The translations under genes were made by a program, and so were the position numbers. DNA of 64,000 nucleotides from Marsupella aquatica. Lineage: Eukaryota > Marchantiophyta. Positions 10,986-23,516 of the stretch are shown here, one piece after another (the stretch's first letter is position 1; every line of letters starts with the position of its first letter). Below the pieces are notes generated by a model. That model was given only the letters and a program-made list of their open reading frames with translations, was not told the DNA's origin and ran no database searches. The stretch is taken from assembly GCA_973895155.1 (NCBI GenBank), contig OZ316892.1:5890001-5954000 (forward strand), written 5' to 3'.

Positions 10986-13900
10986 GTACCTCTTGCACCT
11001 CTCCCTGGACAGTATCGAGTAGGATGGATGGCCCACTCAAGTGATGAGCAGTAGCGTAGATGGACGCCATGAGGTTGACGGACGGGAAGGACTTATCAGA
11101 ACAGTCGGTGTGGCTCTCTGGTGTGGTCCATGTTCATTGCCGTCTCTGATTGCTTCCTCCCTTGCGTAATGCCGACAAGTGCTCCGACGAGTGCCTCCTG
11201 AGTGGAGTGTAAGGATCACACACTTAGTTAATTGGTAGGACATCGTCGTGCCTCCTGCAACTCAAATGAATGCCACTTGAATGCTACCAACCCGCCTAGT
11301 GGCAGATCTTCATCGCGCCTGTTCTGTACACGATAAGAATATTAATCGCGAAGAAAACACTTGCCGCCTCCCGCTCCTTCTAAACACGTGGGATGTGTAC
11401 AGGTGTTTTCCAGGAACTTGTAGACTCCGTTCGGCCGATGTTTTGACAACTTGAAGAACCATGATGACTTGGATGAGGCGGACGAAAGTCCATTCGAACT
11501 GTCAAGTCATTTCGTGTCGTAACAGTAAATTTGAGACACGTCTCTTTACGTCATGATTCACAGTAGAGTACCTCGTCGTGTGTACGTTTTCTCTGCATGC
11601 ACACTCCGGTTTCATACAGGTGAGCTCTTCGTGACTTCGTAATTTGAACTGCAAGCCGAAAAAGCTGACCTGCAAACGAGCGGGTAGGTGCTCTAGATTC
11701 TTGTCGTAATCAAATTTGATCTATGCCTACGTTTTGCTTAAAATATGGACTAGTCGAAACTCAGGTGAAATTAATTGTGGCAAGTGGAGAACGTTGATTC
11801 AGTGAGTCTTCTCTTAGGATCCACTTTCACATATACACAACTTTACGGCAAAGGGGAAAAATGACTGTAGATGTTTTCGTCATTGACACTTTCGGATTCC
11901 GGGCGTAGCTTTATCGTACAGTTGTGAAGGAGCATGCTGCGAGGCGTGAAAACGTTGACGTTTTCTTGCTCTGCGTCTAAAGGTTTTTGGACTCGTCGTA
12001 AATGAATTTCCCGCAACCCTCTGACATTTTCTTGTTGGACCACATCAATCCACTTGAGACATCTTTTGTTTGTTTTTGCCTTGAAACCCGAAAGACGATT
12101 CACGCACCGGTAAGCGATCATCTTTATCGTTCTCACATAGGGGACCGTTCTCGCACACTCTCGTAGAAGTACTTCTTACGAAGGCCCAGGCAGGGATTCC
12201 GTAAATGCCTAGCTGGAACTTTCGATGGAAGCTGTTGGCGCTTCTGGCGCGTCGTCGTTGTCATTCTGGGATTATTCACAGTACCGGAAGGTCCGGACAC
12301 AATGAAAGATGGTACCGTAGGCATGGGCCCGCCCGCCGGTCTCGGGATCAGACAAATAGATCCACACAAAACATTGGACCACGTTACTTCCGTGGGGACG
12401 GAGTAGACCTTCTATGTTTCATAGTTTGCTCCACTCACTGACTATCGTAAATCGCTTACTCTTCCAAACCACTTTCGCAGTTTGGGTGCAGGCTGACCTC
12501 AACAGTTCTACGCGACTTGCACACATTGCGGTCAACTATGCGCACAGGATCCCAACTCCGGGGGCCCACTCCAGAAAGACCAGCAGATGAGCTGATGAGG
12601 TATGTCAGGCAGGCAGGGAGCGGAGGGACGCGATACGATGCAGTGCGATGCGATCAGAGCTCTGAATCTCACCGTTTCCTCCATCGCCACGTCCAACGAG
12701 TGCCTTGCGTAATGTCGCTGACATTCACCACTGAGCTTTAGTAATAAGTTGCTTTGCCGTTGCCTGCAGCGCTCCGTACGCCACCGCTCACCAACTGTGC
12801 ATTTGCTGTGCACATTAGTTGTGCAATTGCAACTGGCAGTCAGGTTTTACGACCGAAGACTTTCGCCATTGCCGCGTATGCATCTGCTTCCACTAGGCCA
12901 TCCCATCCATTCAAGCTTCTGCTGTGGTCTGGTAGGTCTGGCCTAATCTGGTCTAGTCTGGTGTGACCCGGTCTGTCGGTGTCGATCATCAACGTGCGCG
13001 GGCTGGAGATCTCTTGCACGTCAGCAGGTATGGAACTCACGGACATCATCTCGAAGGCAAATCTCTTGTCATTCAACAGACTTTCTTCTCAAATTCGTTT
13101 ATGTCCACGTTTTCGAGCTGATCTTTGCGTGACACAGCCAACGATAAGACAAGACAGCTCTTCGAAGGGAAAAAAAGTGAAGAGAAGCTCAAGCAAGGCA
13201 CAAGCAAGAATTTAAAGCGGAATAATAGACGATCGACGTCAGTACCGAATCCAGGAGTTTCTGATCAACCGCAACGGACTGAGAATTTTTTTAATTCATT
13301 GGATCGCTGTTCACCTGCCTATGAAACTTTAGTCAACGGTCTCCTTGCTTTTGTTATCATACACTATTTTGGCCTTAGCCCTCTACTAAGAGGTTATCCA
13401 TGGCCACTACTTTGCACGGTCTGCATGCTGTTTCTTCACGGAGCATCCATTCTTGGTTGGCTAGGAGATGGCTAATGCACAGTTATGTCCTCTTGGACTA
13501 CCTCTCTAATATAAATTGGGCGCGACTTCTCTCCAATGTAGGCAAATACTGTAGTGCTTGGTAACGGTAATCGGTCTGTCCTAGAACGTTTCTGCTGGTT
13601 TCCAATCACGTCGTTCGAGACACCAAGTTAAAATTGACCATTTCACATTACCCTTCTACAGCGAATGTTTCTGTTTTTGAGCTTAATGGCAAAAAACTTG
13701 CGTATATCTGAAAGTAATGACACTAATGGTCCTAAGGAGTAGGAATGTGTAATACAATTGAAATTTATGTTTATTGTCAAACAGCTTACGATACTTTGTT
13801 GTGCACGTCCATGGGAACAATGCCATCTCAATTTTTTTATAGAAAGAAAAAGCTGTCCATATTTTCACGACGTCAATGGACCGCAGTTGGAATCACGATG

Positions 13901-14360
13901 TTGTATGCGATTCTGTCAAAACCTCGGGATTCAATGGAGATGAAATTCCTGGACGTCTATCTAGCTCCCGGTTCCGCTGGCAGGCAATCAATCAATGATG
14001 GACATGGCGAGGGACCACTGCGCGCCATGAGTCCAGTCTCTATTGTTTGCTCGGGGCATCAAAGAAAGCAAGAAAGTACCGAGCGAGACGCACACCGACA
14101 ATGGAGGCGGACTGGACTGTTGTAGTACTAGACTGGCCCCTCACCAGGTGACGTGGTCACGGCAGAGTCGAAGATCACGGGACTACTGTAGGAGGAGGGA
14201 AGGCAAGAATCATTTGCCAACATCACACATCAGTTGTATATATGATGAGGTTGGCAGCTGACAGCAGAACGTCGGGAACCGACATCGAATCAATCATCCC
14301 CCTTCGCTTTATTCCTGCCTGGGGTGCCGCATGCACAGTCATGGAGCTTGTATATACACT

Positions 14361-14965
14361 TTTTTATGCCTCCGCCATGTCCAGCTCCTCTACTGTAGCT
14401 GGAAGAGTTCTCTGGAGTCCCTTACAGTGCTCTTTGAAGACTAGAAACCATTTCCTTTAGTATGTCGTCATTCTCAATTATCTGGAGATTTGGAATCTGC
14501 CAGGGTGAGAGCTACAATTTGGAGACCAGAGCCAAATTACTCCAGAGACCTACAGTAGTAGCAGCCTTTCCTATCCATAATATGAGATTAAGTCACGCTG
14601 CTGAGCTTTTTATGCCACCACCCTGTCTAGCTCCTCTGCTGTAGCTAGACGACTTCTCTGGAAACCCCTACAGTGCGCTTCAAGACCGGAAACCGTTTCT
14701 TGCAGTATGTCATCAGTCTCAATTCTCTCAAGTTTGGAATCAGGTTCGGCCAGGGTGAGCTACAATTCGGCGACGAGAGCCAAATTATTCCAGAGACCTA
14801 CGGTAGTAGCAGCCTTTCCTTGTTGATCACATGAAACTAGGCCTGAGGTGAACATCATTCCCAATTCTCTCGAGTTTGGAATCAGGTTCGGCGAAGGCGA
14901 GCTACAATTCGGAGACCAGAGCCAAATTATTCCAGAGACCTACAATAGTAGCAGCCTTTCCTTGA
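14361..14965. repeat. three-copy segmental repeat (~110-245 bp unit)
   Basis: Two long copies (about 14361-14580 and 14608-14825) and a partial third (about 14850-14965) share 'agctcctctactgtagct', 'cttacagtgctctttgaaga' and 'gagagccaaattattccaga', ending in 'tagtagcagcctttcctt'. No open frame is preserved among them. The words ctacagtag and ctactgtag recur in them, as elsewhere in the window. Confidence 0.8.
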
Positions 14966-15265
14966 CGATCATTCGAAATTAGGCCAGAGGTGCACTGGCT
15001 TCTGATGTTATTGATCTATGCTTCAGGCGAAAGGTGTCATCCTATTCCTGATCAGATGAACGTAGGTGACGCTGCTGAGTATGGAACTGGCTTTGAGTCT
15101 TGCGAGAGGTGCAATGGCTGCCGATATTAGTGACCAGGTGAAATGTGTCATCGGACTGCTCTTTGTGATCGTGCAATTACCTAGATGGCGATGACAGAAC
15201 TAGAATTGAGAGACAGCTCCCAATTGGAAAGCAAGGGTAAGGGCTGAAGGGTTCCCGATCAGAGC

Positions 15266-15590
15266 ATTCGAATGGACGTCGATGCACAAAACAATTTCAA
15301 AGACTCCCGTTCCACGAAACAGAACGATATAACGCCGGCGGATTGAAGTGGAGACCCGAAAAGGATGACGTTCAATAGCTCTGCAACGAGCTCTTCATTT
15401 TCTGGTAAAAGACGTTGCGTAAAAGTATTTGATCATACCTTCGAATGACGTCGATCACATTGCCACAAAACGATAATCAAAGAATACCGTTCCACGAAAC
15501 AAAACTTTATAACGCTCGCAGAGTTAAAGTGGAGATCAACAGCACTGCAATGAGCTCTTCATTTTCTGGTAAGAGACGTTGCAAAGTGTT
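15266..15590. repeat. two-copy segmental repeat (~160 bp)
   Basis: Segments at about 15266-15420 and 15440-15590 share 'ccgttccacgaaaca', 'tataacgc', 'aagtggaga' and 'gagctcttcattttctggta' followed by 'agacgttgc'. They have diverged by substitutions and small deletions. Confidence 0.75.
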
Positions 15591-15892
15591 CGGGGTTCAC
15601 ACCTTTACGTCCTCATGTACAGTTGGATTTGTTATGAAACGGTCGATGAAATAACAGATTTACACACCCATGTCCAGCCTGCTCTTGCTCTTTCGGCACG
15701 GCTCTACCCTAGAGTATCGGCTATACCAGGTCACTGCTTCGACTCCTTTTTCTGAGCCCACGTGTGAGGGCTATGCCCAGAGGGCCCGGAGATATGACTT
15801 CTCTTAGCACGAAGTATATATCAAGCTGCCATATAACAAAACAGCCAAACCGAGGACAGCCCACATGTGTGGGCAGGGAGGGAAGGAGATAT

Positions 15893-16025
15893 GACTTCTC
15901 TATCATAGTGCCAAAGGACAAAAGCGCCAAAAGTACGGAGATACGATTTCTCTATCATAGTGCCAAAGAACAAAAATGCCAAACGTGATGACTTCTCTAT
16001 CATAGTGCCAAAGCACAAAAGCGCA
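15893..16025. repeat. short direct repeats, ~45-bp spacing
   Basis: The phrase gacttctctatcatagtgcc followed by aaagnacaaaa-gc-caaa occurs three times (about 15893, 15947 and 15989). Confidence 0.8.
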
Positions 16026-16161
16026 GAACCTGGACACAGGATCCCAAAAGCTAAAGTCCCAATAGGGGGCGAAAGAGTAAAAGCGAAAGACCACAAGAAG
16101 GCCGAAGAGGCCCCAGGAGCTTGAGAATCCCAACAACTGCAAAGAGGAAAAAGCCTAGAAA

Positions 16162-16319
16162 GGAACAATGAAAATGAAAACCCTACTCTGGAGAAGCTTA
16201 AAAGTCTGATAAAGGTCCGGAATAAACCGAATAGGAGGCGGGAACAATGAATATGAAAACCCTACTCTGGAGAAGCTTAAAAGTCTGATAAAGGTCCGGA
16301 GTAAACCGCATAGGAGGGT
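16162..16319. repeat. tandem duplication of a 79-bp unit
   Basis: Copies at 16162-16240 and 16241-16319 begin ggaacaatga and share 'aaaccctactctggagaagc' and 'ttaaaagtctgataaaggtc'. Only a few bases differ. Confidence 0.85.
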
Positions 16320-19300
16320 CACACAGAGGAGTCTGTCTAGGGGTCAGAGAAGGGATAGCCAGAGAAGGCAAGGCAACCAATGAAGGGGTGGAAGAAATGA
16401 GTACAATAGTTGACGGCGATGGAGGGGAGGGGGGTGGCATCGATGGGCCAGAATGGAAGAGGTGAGTCGCCGGGTAGAGGCTCTATGAAATCGTCCATCA
16501 AAAAGAGTCTTCATTCTCCTCCCCCACCAAGCCAGGGAAGAGAATGGACAAGGGACAATGGGGGGATGAGGAGAGGGAGACGACCACACGTTTGCGGCCT
16601 CATAAACAGCAAGAAGCCATCAGAGAGCCAAGCTATGCCATGACAAAGAATGGTCAAAAAAAGGGGGAAAAAAAGAGAAAGGGGGTGGGGGGATGAAAAT
16701 GCCAAGAGGAAAGGAGGCCCAAAACTAAGAACCTCAAACCAGAGGAGACACCACCACCCACGAGGATTCCAATACGGAAAAGAACTTATGTTGCAAAGTT
16801 GTGACACTTCCAAGGGAGGGAGATAGGACTCTTTCTTCCTTTTTTTAGCACAAAAAAAACTGATGTTGTTGTGCCACCTCCCAGGGACTGAAACAGAGAT
16901 GGGAATATTTATTCAATAACACTTTTGGAGAATCCTTCGATTTGGACCACGACATGAAAATTATTTGGCTATATCCGTTCACGACTAACCAGATCCTGCA
17001 GAAGCGCCAGCATCGTTCTGAGATGAACCCAAGCGCATATACTAGGAGTGCTATGATGCGGCTGTCCACTAATCTGTCCCAGTGGGTTAGTTCTCTTTTG
17101 GGCCGTTAAAGTGGATTGCTTCTGACTCTCCTTCTCCAAAGCGTTGCTCATCTCTGCAGCCAGAGAAGTTCAGTAACAGTTCATCACAGCAAGCTGCCCT
17201 TCTCGCTTAGAACCGGAAATTCCTCATCATTGCTTAAGATTGCTATTTGCTCCTGTGTACTGACAGCTCCTGAAATTGATCCGTAAATCGCGCAGCTGGA
17301 GCCTTGTCTGATCAAGACAGGTCAGTCTAGCTCTTCCTCAAGGGGTTAATTGTGTAGTGCAGTGTGGATAGATCGAGATGGTTAGAACCGGGAAACACGT
17401 CCAGCTGAAGCCTTAGTCGGCAGAGGAGTGGAGAGGAGATGGAAATGGGTATGGAAATGGGGGACACACTAGGGAAAACCAAGCTGGACTGATATGGTGA
17501 AATCAAGACAGACCCAATCAGCTTGATGGCCTCATCACTTGACCTGACAGAATATATTTAAAACTCGTGAGACCAAGTAATTCATGATTGTGTTCATTTG
17601 ATCTGCTCAATCACTGTAGAAAGGGTTCCTAGAATTGCTCGGAAATCATTCTTCGAAGGAAGATTATGAAGACAGCTTTAAAACGGTGGAACCCCCGTAG
17701 AGTCGAGGAATAAAGGGGGACGGCCACTCATCAAATCTCGAAAGTGTAGCCCACCATAATCTGGATGTCAAGTGGATATATGCTGGCCTTCACAACAACG
17801 TGGGATCGGGCTGCCTCCATTACCGAAGTGCTGAAAGCTCTCAGGTCTCTAGCAGTAGGTGCCAGTGCAACGCATCATTGGCTTGTTGGTACCACATCAC
17901 ACGCTTGCTCAGCTAGAAGGTCTCCGATCCATGCCCCTCTTGAGAAGCTACAGTAGTCATACACTAGAGGTACAGCAGATCACTGCACTGGCCACCGTGA
18001 TTAGTGCGCGTGACTGAAGAACTAGAGTGACTCTACTATTTTGTGTTCCGAGCATTCATCAGGAATCACACGAATTGCGTATGTTTAGTCGCTGGGCTTA
18101 CGAAAGATATGAATAATGGACAATCTGAATATTGATTTCGAGGAGTTCGACAAGATACCACACAGGTATTAACCCTGCTGTGTGTGTTGTGATTCTCCAG
18201 TCATAGAGTCGGGCAAGTCGCTCTCAAGGTCGGACTATATAGGTGGTCGAACACCTTGTAAGGGGCAGGTTATGAGTCCTATACACAACTCAACCCTGAA
18301 TATTCAACAGTACTCAACAGCCTTGAAAATAATGATGACAAAATTGATGGAGTTAAGTCAATTCTTCAAGTCCTTGTTTGCGTCCTTCTGAAAAATAGAG
18401 GGTTGGGTACTGTAGTTATTTCAATAGCCTATTTCTTATCACACATGATTACTGTGAAGGTGATGGCGTGTGCATTATTAGGCTTCATTCCAAGTTTCCT
18501 TCAATCACAGTGGTCTCCTCATTCTGTCTCTGGCTATGATCCATACCCACTACGTATTAGTATCCACTAACATCGTGCGTCCTACTGTTGTCATGCTCAA
18601 TTTCAGTTGATCTCGTGAGTCAGCAGATTTGAGTAATGGCTAAGTAACCTCAACCGCAATTGGACTCCGGGAGCTTTAAGAAAGCTGCTGGCCTGGAGAA
18701 CGTTGTCTTTCATACACTTTCTGTCTTTTATATACTTTCTGGAATAGTTTATTAATTCTCAAACGAATGAGGAGCTCGCGATGAACTCACATATATATGA
18801 AAGGCATAAGGTAACGTAAACTAGAAAGGGGCAACGGCCAAGGGGGCGATGAGAAGATCGACAGTCCTTGATCGTACGCTGCTGTTAACGGATAAGTGAG
18901 TACAGTAAAAACATAGGGAGAACGCTCCCGTAAATACCGGAGGAAGTGGAGTGGGACTCAAGATTGTACAGCATTAATTATGGTATCACTTTGGAGGGCA
19001 ATCCATTAGGAAATGCCCAATTTCCAACAGCGTTGTATTATGATCCCCACTCATTTCACTGAAGCTTACTCTTTGAGAACGAAAAATTAGTTTGACTGGC
19101 AGCGTGACTTCAGGTGTTTGCAATTAGAGTGATCCCGGAATCAGAATGACTCACACTATCAATGGCGTGTGTGACACAAAATTAGAGGGCCTACGCAATT
19201 ATTGTAGCATTAGTTGTGGTGTGCAGTCTACTCTTCTGTGCTGTAATTTGCAATTCAATCATCATTTGTGATCCAAGTCTACCTTCATGATCTACTGTAT

Positions 19301-20900
19301 ACACAGTAAAGGTTCATGACCTAAATGAAAACATACGCAGTAATTCTTCGTGCATAATCTACTTTATAGAGTGCAGGTTCATGAACTAAGTGAAACATAA
19401 ACTGTAATTTCTGTCTCTGGTAACCGACAACTTTGTGAGTAGGGACGGGCGGGCATGGGAGTGGGTATTTTTAGAGAGTTCTACAGTAGATTCTGACTTT
19501 AAGATTCTCTGGGGCTGTACTCTGTTTTGCATGGCATTGATGGAAAAGATTCTACTTCAGGACACTGTCCTGAAGCTTAGCCGAGTGAAGTGAAATCCCA
19601 GTTGGGGTTGCGACAAAGTTTGAAGCAAACAACGAATTATCAATGCAAAGTTCTCCTGAAGTACAAATAGTGAACAATGAAGTTACCCTGGACATATCCA
19701 CTGTCTCACTCTCTCACTGTACTCTGCTCTCTACTGTAGTTTCGTCCTTTTGCACCACATCGGGCCCAGCTAGTATAGTGGTACCAGCCCATGGGCCCAG
19801 TTAAAACCCCCACTGTGTCCCCAGTCTGTGCACCCCAATGTCAGGGCCGACATTTTTTCTTCCTCAGGCCAGCAGTCTTGTGCTCCACAAGCTAGTGGGA
19901 CACAGCCCTCCAAGACTGGACTTTCTTTCCAACAGCAACGGGCAATTTTTGGTGTGTGAAAGGCAGGATGGGTGGTGAATGACCATGTAGTTGGAAAGGC
20001 TTCGAAATTCACCACAAACAATCTACAGTAGAGGAGTTAATGTTCTTGGTTGTTCTTGGCTGGAGTCTGCGGAAATCGGTGATCTTGCAAGAAAAAATCT
20101 GTGGATTTTGATTCTGTAAATTCCGACCCAGGTCGTGACGACCTTTAGACGAGTGATGCAGGGAATTTCATGGTGAATCCCTCGAATTAAATTGTTTTCA
20201 ACTTAAATTTCTCCCCATTTTAATATTTTATTCTTGGCGCTGTTATCCAAATCAAGCCTTGTGGAAAACTTTCAACAACCGGATTCCAATTGTAGCGGTT
20301 TAGGGCCCTAAAATGAACCTGGCGACAACTTCTCGGAATCCTCAGCGGGGTTGATGAGTCATTCGCAGTTTCTCATAATTATATTGCGCCGGCATTGATG
20401 TTTTGGTTGCTCATACTTGCTCTGAAACAAAAACTCTCCGAATAGCCTTTACAGGTGAATCAACTCTAGTGAGAGCTACAGACTCCCATCAGACGATCGA
20501 GCAATGGCTAAATTCCCCGAGTGCTCAGTTCAGGAGGAAGTGAATTGACGCCACACATTTAGGCGAGAAATTTTAATCAGTTCCATTTGTGCCACTGCGA
20601 AATTCATTCAAGGTTTCGAGTACCCGAATCAATTATAAGTATCAATGGAACCTTATTGGGCAAGTTAACATACCATGAATGCATGGAAATGAAAGTTCAC
20701 GCGAACTTTAATTATTGCACTACTAGAACGATTTCAAGTAAAACTTACAGAGGCCGAGAATGATAGGTTCTGGTCTATGAATCTTATCACCTGTTGACCC
20801 GGCTTGGTTTCGAGACAGCAAGTCTTTCCTTCCACGAGGCTATGGCAGATCTTGAAAAATATATCATTCAGGACTTAGGTCCCTTGTACTGTTGCACGGA
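16320..20900. other. gene-free stretch
   Basis: I see no supported gene. A purine-rich plus-strand tract occupies about 16410-16740. The word ctacagtag or its variants recur (for example 17950, 19482, 19732, 20025). Nothing else stands out. Confidence 0.5.
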
Positions 20901-20904
20901 TCCT

Positions 20905-21640
20905 CTGACTGCCTGTTGGCCATTATATCATTTCGCGCTTCTTCTTTTGGAACGGAAGGCCCACTTGATATCACTTGGATTACCATGACTGTACATGGTG
21001 ATTCCCAAGGGACCGTTCTTTTCTTGGTCTTTCTTCCCGTCTCTCCTGAAACAGTTCGATGGAGGGACCGTGTCTTTATTGTTAAATCCCACAAAATGCT
21101 ACGGTGATACTGCCTATATACTTCACATGAGTTGATTCATTCCCTCGTGCATGACCACGTTCCTCTCAAACCAGTGCCAATGAGTACAGCTTGCGTAGGG
21201 CTCTGTCTAACAGACTATTGCGTTGAAGCAAGTCTTTCTGCGACCGTGGAGGATACAAGCTAAACACTGGTTGGTCACGAGTAGAATTAAATGACCAATG
21301 TACTGTTGGCCATTATATCGTTTCGTGCTTCTTCTTTTCTTGACACGGAAGGCCAATTTTATATCACTTGGATTACCATGACTGTGCATGCTTGGTGAAT
21401 ACGAACTCACACCCAAGATTGAGTTCTTTACTTTTCTTTACTTTCTCCCGGACATCCTCCTGAAACAGTTGGATGGAGGGGACAGTGTCTTTATTGTTAG
21501 TCCTCGGGCCAAAATGGGTATGGTGACACTTTTCCTATATATATACTTCATTTAGATTGATTTATTGGCTCGGACATGACCACGTATGTCTCTCAAGTGC
21601 CAATGAGTAGAGCTTGCGTGTGGCTCTGTCTAACCGTGCC
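20905..21640. repeat. two-copy segmental duplication (~320 bp)
   Basis: Segments at about 20910-21210 and 21300-21635 share, in order, 'ctgttggccattatatc', 'tatcacttggattaccatga', 'ctcctgaaacagtt.gatgga', 'gtgtctttattgtta' and 'gtgccaatgagta.agcttg'. They differ by indels of up to about 25 bp. No common reading frame survives. Confidence 0.8.
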
Positions 21641-22303
21641 CCAATCTTGGCGCAGACTTTGTGCACACATTCCAACTCTTCAACCACCACAACATCATAT
21701 TTGTGTGCACTTTCGTCAGTCATGTGTGCAAATCGTAGACGGACAGAACAGCGTCTCGAGTCTGATCGATATGAAAGTTGACTTGACTAGATATGGTGAT
21801 ATGTTTTACATATGTACACAAGATATGATTTAGAATATGTAGTAGAAATACATTCCCATCTAGTCGATCAGACTTACAGCTGAAGGAAACCAAAGCTCTA
21901 TTACTTGACAATGAGAATTAGAATGATGGAGAGTATTCCCATCTACAGATAGTCCATCAGACACACCGCTGAGGGATAAGTCGATCGCAATGAGAATCAG
22001 TCACTCCGAATGTATGGCCTCTGTTCTCCATACACTGGTAGAGTTGTTCAAACAAAGCTTCATTTATCGCTGGATACCCAGGACGTCTTTACATATCCTT
22101 TGCAATCCACAAATCCTTAGAGGTCGAAGTAACGAGAGTTTTCAGCGTCTAGGCAGAAGGCGCTCAAAACCAGAAAGCAGAGTCTTCGCAGCTTAGATGT
22201 ATCTTCAACTGCGTAGGCAACAATTGTACAGTCTTGATGACTGTAGTAGGGCGTCTCAAATACTCATTTTTTAGCGTTTTCACGGCGCCCGGGACAGTCA
22301 CGG

Positions 22304-22391
22304 GTCGGACGTCCGGTCATGACTGGTCAGGCACCGCAAGCCTCGCCCGACCAGTCATGACCGGGAATTCCTACCCCCACGGGCGTCCGAC
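22304..22391. repeat. long hairpin-forming inverted repeat near the left terminus
   Basis: A perfect 16-bp inverted repeat (ccggtcatgactggtc at 22313-22328, complement at 22349-22364) surrounds a 20-base loop. An outer pair, gtcggacg (22304-22311) and cgtccgac (22384-22391), extends the symmetry. It lies 55 bp inside the proposed left end, as subterminal structures of DNA transposons often do. Confidence 0.8.
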
Positions 22392-22580
22392 CGCGCTTAA
22401 CCTGACTCAGGGGTTTAGGGTTCACCCAGGCGTCACATTACCGCGCGATTCAATTTACAAAAAACCACAGGTAGTTTGACGCGAGCACGGAGTTTAGCTG
22501 CCATAGCAAGGTGCGCATACCAGGTCCATCGAGCTCGCAGATGTTTGATGACAGGGTCTGCGCTTCACATCTGTCACATT

Positions 22581-22640
22581 GTTCACGCATGTACTCCATC
22601 GTTCACGCGGGTACTCCATCGTTCACGCAGGTACTCCATC
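22581..22640. repeat. three tandem copies of a 20-bp word
   Basis: gttcacgcNNgtactccatc is repeated at 22581, 22601 and 22621, differing only at the two N positions. It lies directly before the first gene of the element and could be a set of protein-binding sites. Confidence 0.85.
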
Positions 22641-22687
22641 GCTGCTGATTGAAGGTTGTCCATTTTGGTTTTGCAGCGTTCCAGGGC

Positions 22688-23341
22688 ATGGGCGACTCAA
22701 CTCCCCTATCAGATGTGGAGGACGCTAGAGTCAGTGGGAAAATGGAGTCCTTCCCATCATGTGTAGTCTGGGCAGCAAACTATGTGGCGAGAAATCCATT
22801 CCCACGGAAGTTCACTTATTCAGCATGTACTGAGCCCCTGGAGCCTGGCCTCACTTGTAAGAAATCCTTGGAGTTTGGTATAAAATGTTCACATCCAGCA
22901 CCTGGTGCGCCCAGGTTCCGTTTTCAGGTCATTCTCTTCGATGCTGTGAATGGTGGCTGCCCTCCACTCAAAGCTCTGATTTGGGACCAGGCTACTGTGC
23001 TGCTCAATATTCACCCAACGGCATTTAGTCTTTTAGATGAAGCTCAGCAAATAGTCCATGTCCACGCAGTTCTGCAAAAATCACCTAAATTGCGTGTGTG
23101 CCTATCAGTAAAGGACATGGAGCTGCACATTGACCGCCTTGCATTCGCCTTTGAAGGATCGTCAAGCAGCCCCTGTGTCTCTGTAGGTAAAAGCGTGGGA
23201 TATTCGCCTCGCCAGGGTACACCTAAACAGTCTCAAATCCGGGAGTGCACGCCCACAAAGCAGAAGAGTGCCAAAAAAATACTTGCTGATTTGATAGAAG
23301 CTCTCAAAGACACTGACCTAGGTACAGGAGTAGATCAGTAG
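22688..23341 (+). CDS. RPA70-C/OB-fold-like protein
   Basis: The frame follows an acceptor-like site (ttttgcag, about 22668-22675) and gives 217 residues from the ATG at 22688, so an upstream non-coding exon is possible. The block FTYSAC...CKKSLEFGIKCSH followed by RFRFQVILFDAVNGGCPPLKALIWDQATVLLNIHPTAF has the layout of the RPA1 C-terminal domain: zinc-binding cysteines, then an OB-fold with a D..G turn and a strand naming the nucleic-acid target. Such proteins bind single-stranded DNA. A basic Ser/Thr-rich tail follows. RPA-like genes are known from Helitrons and are not typical cargo of Harbinger elements, so its link to the neighbouring transposase is inferred from position only. Confidence 0.5.
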   Translation: MGDSTPLSDVEDARVSGKMESFPSCVVWAANYVARNPFPRKFTYSACTEPLEPGLTCKKSLEFGIKCSHPAPGAPRFRFQVILFDAVNGGCPPLKALIWDQATVLLNIHPTAFSLLDEAQQIVHVHAVLQKSPKLRVCLSVKDMELHIDRLAFAFEGSSSSPCVSVGKSVGYSPRQGTPKQSQIRECTPTKQKSAKKILADLIEALKDTDLGTGVDQ

Positions 23342-23516
23342 CATATCCATAATATGTATTGACAGACAATTTTGAGTTTTTAACTCCCTCGTTTAATGCA
23401 TACCTCTATCCGGAGATTTGTTTGTCACTTGTATTCACTTTTGTTTATTACATCACTCTGAATGTTGTTGTGCCCCATTGCCGTTGTACATTTTCCAGAA
23501 CAGTACATCTGCCACT

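Larger units (their letters stand above)
9312..14360. other. gene-free stretch with local duplications
   Basis: No open frame resembles a known protein. An acceptor-like site followed by about 30 open codons (near 9507-9600) could be a further exon of the homeodomain gene, but it carries no DDT-family motif. Three tandem duplications are listed separately. A 116-residue frame at 13125-13475 has one hydrophobic stretch but no support. Confidence 0.5.

Noticed and set aside
13125-13475. A 116-codon frame with a hydrophobic segment
   Set aside because: No family match, no splice or promoter context, and length within chance range.
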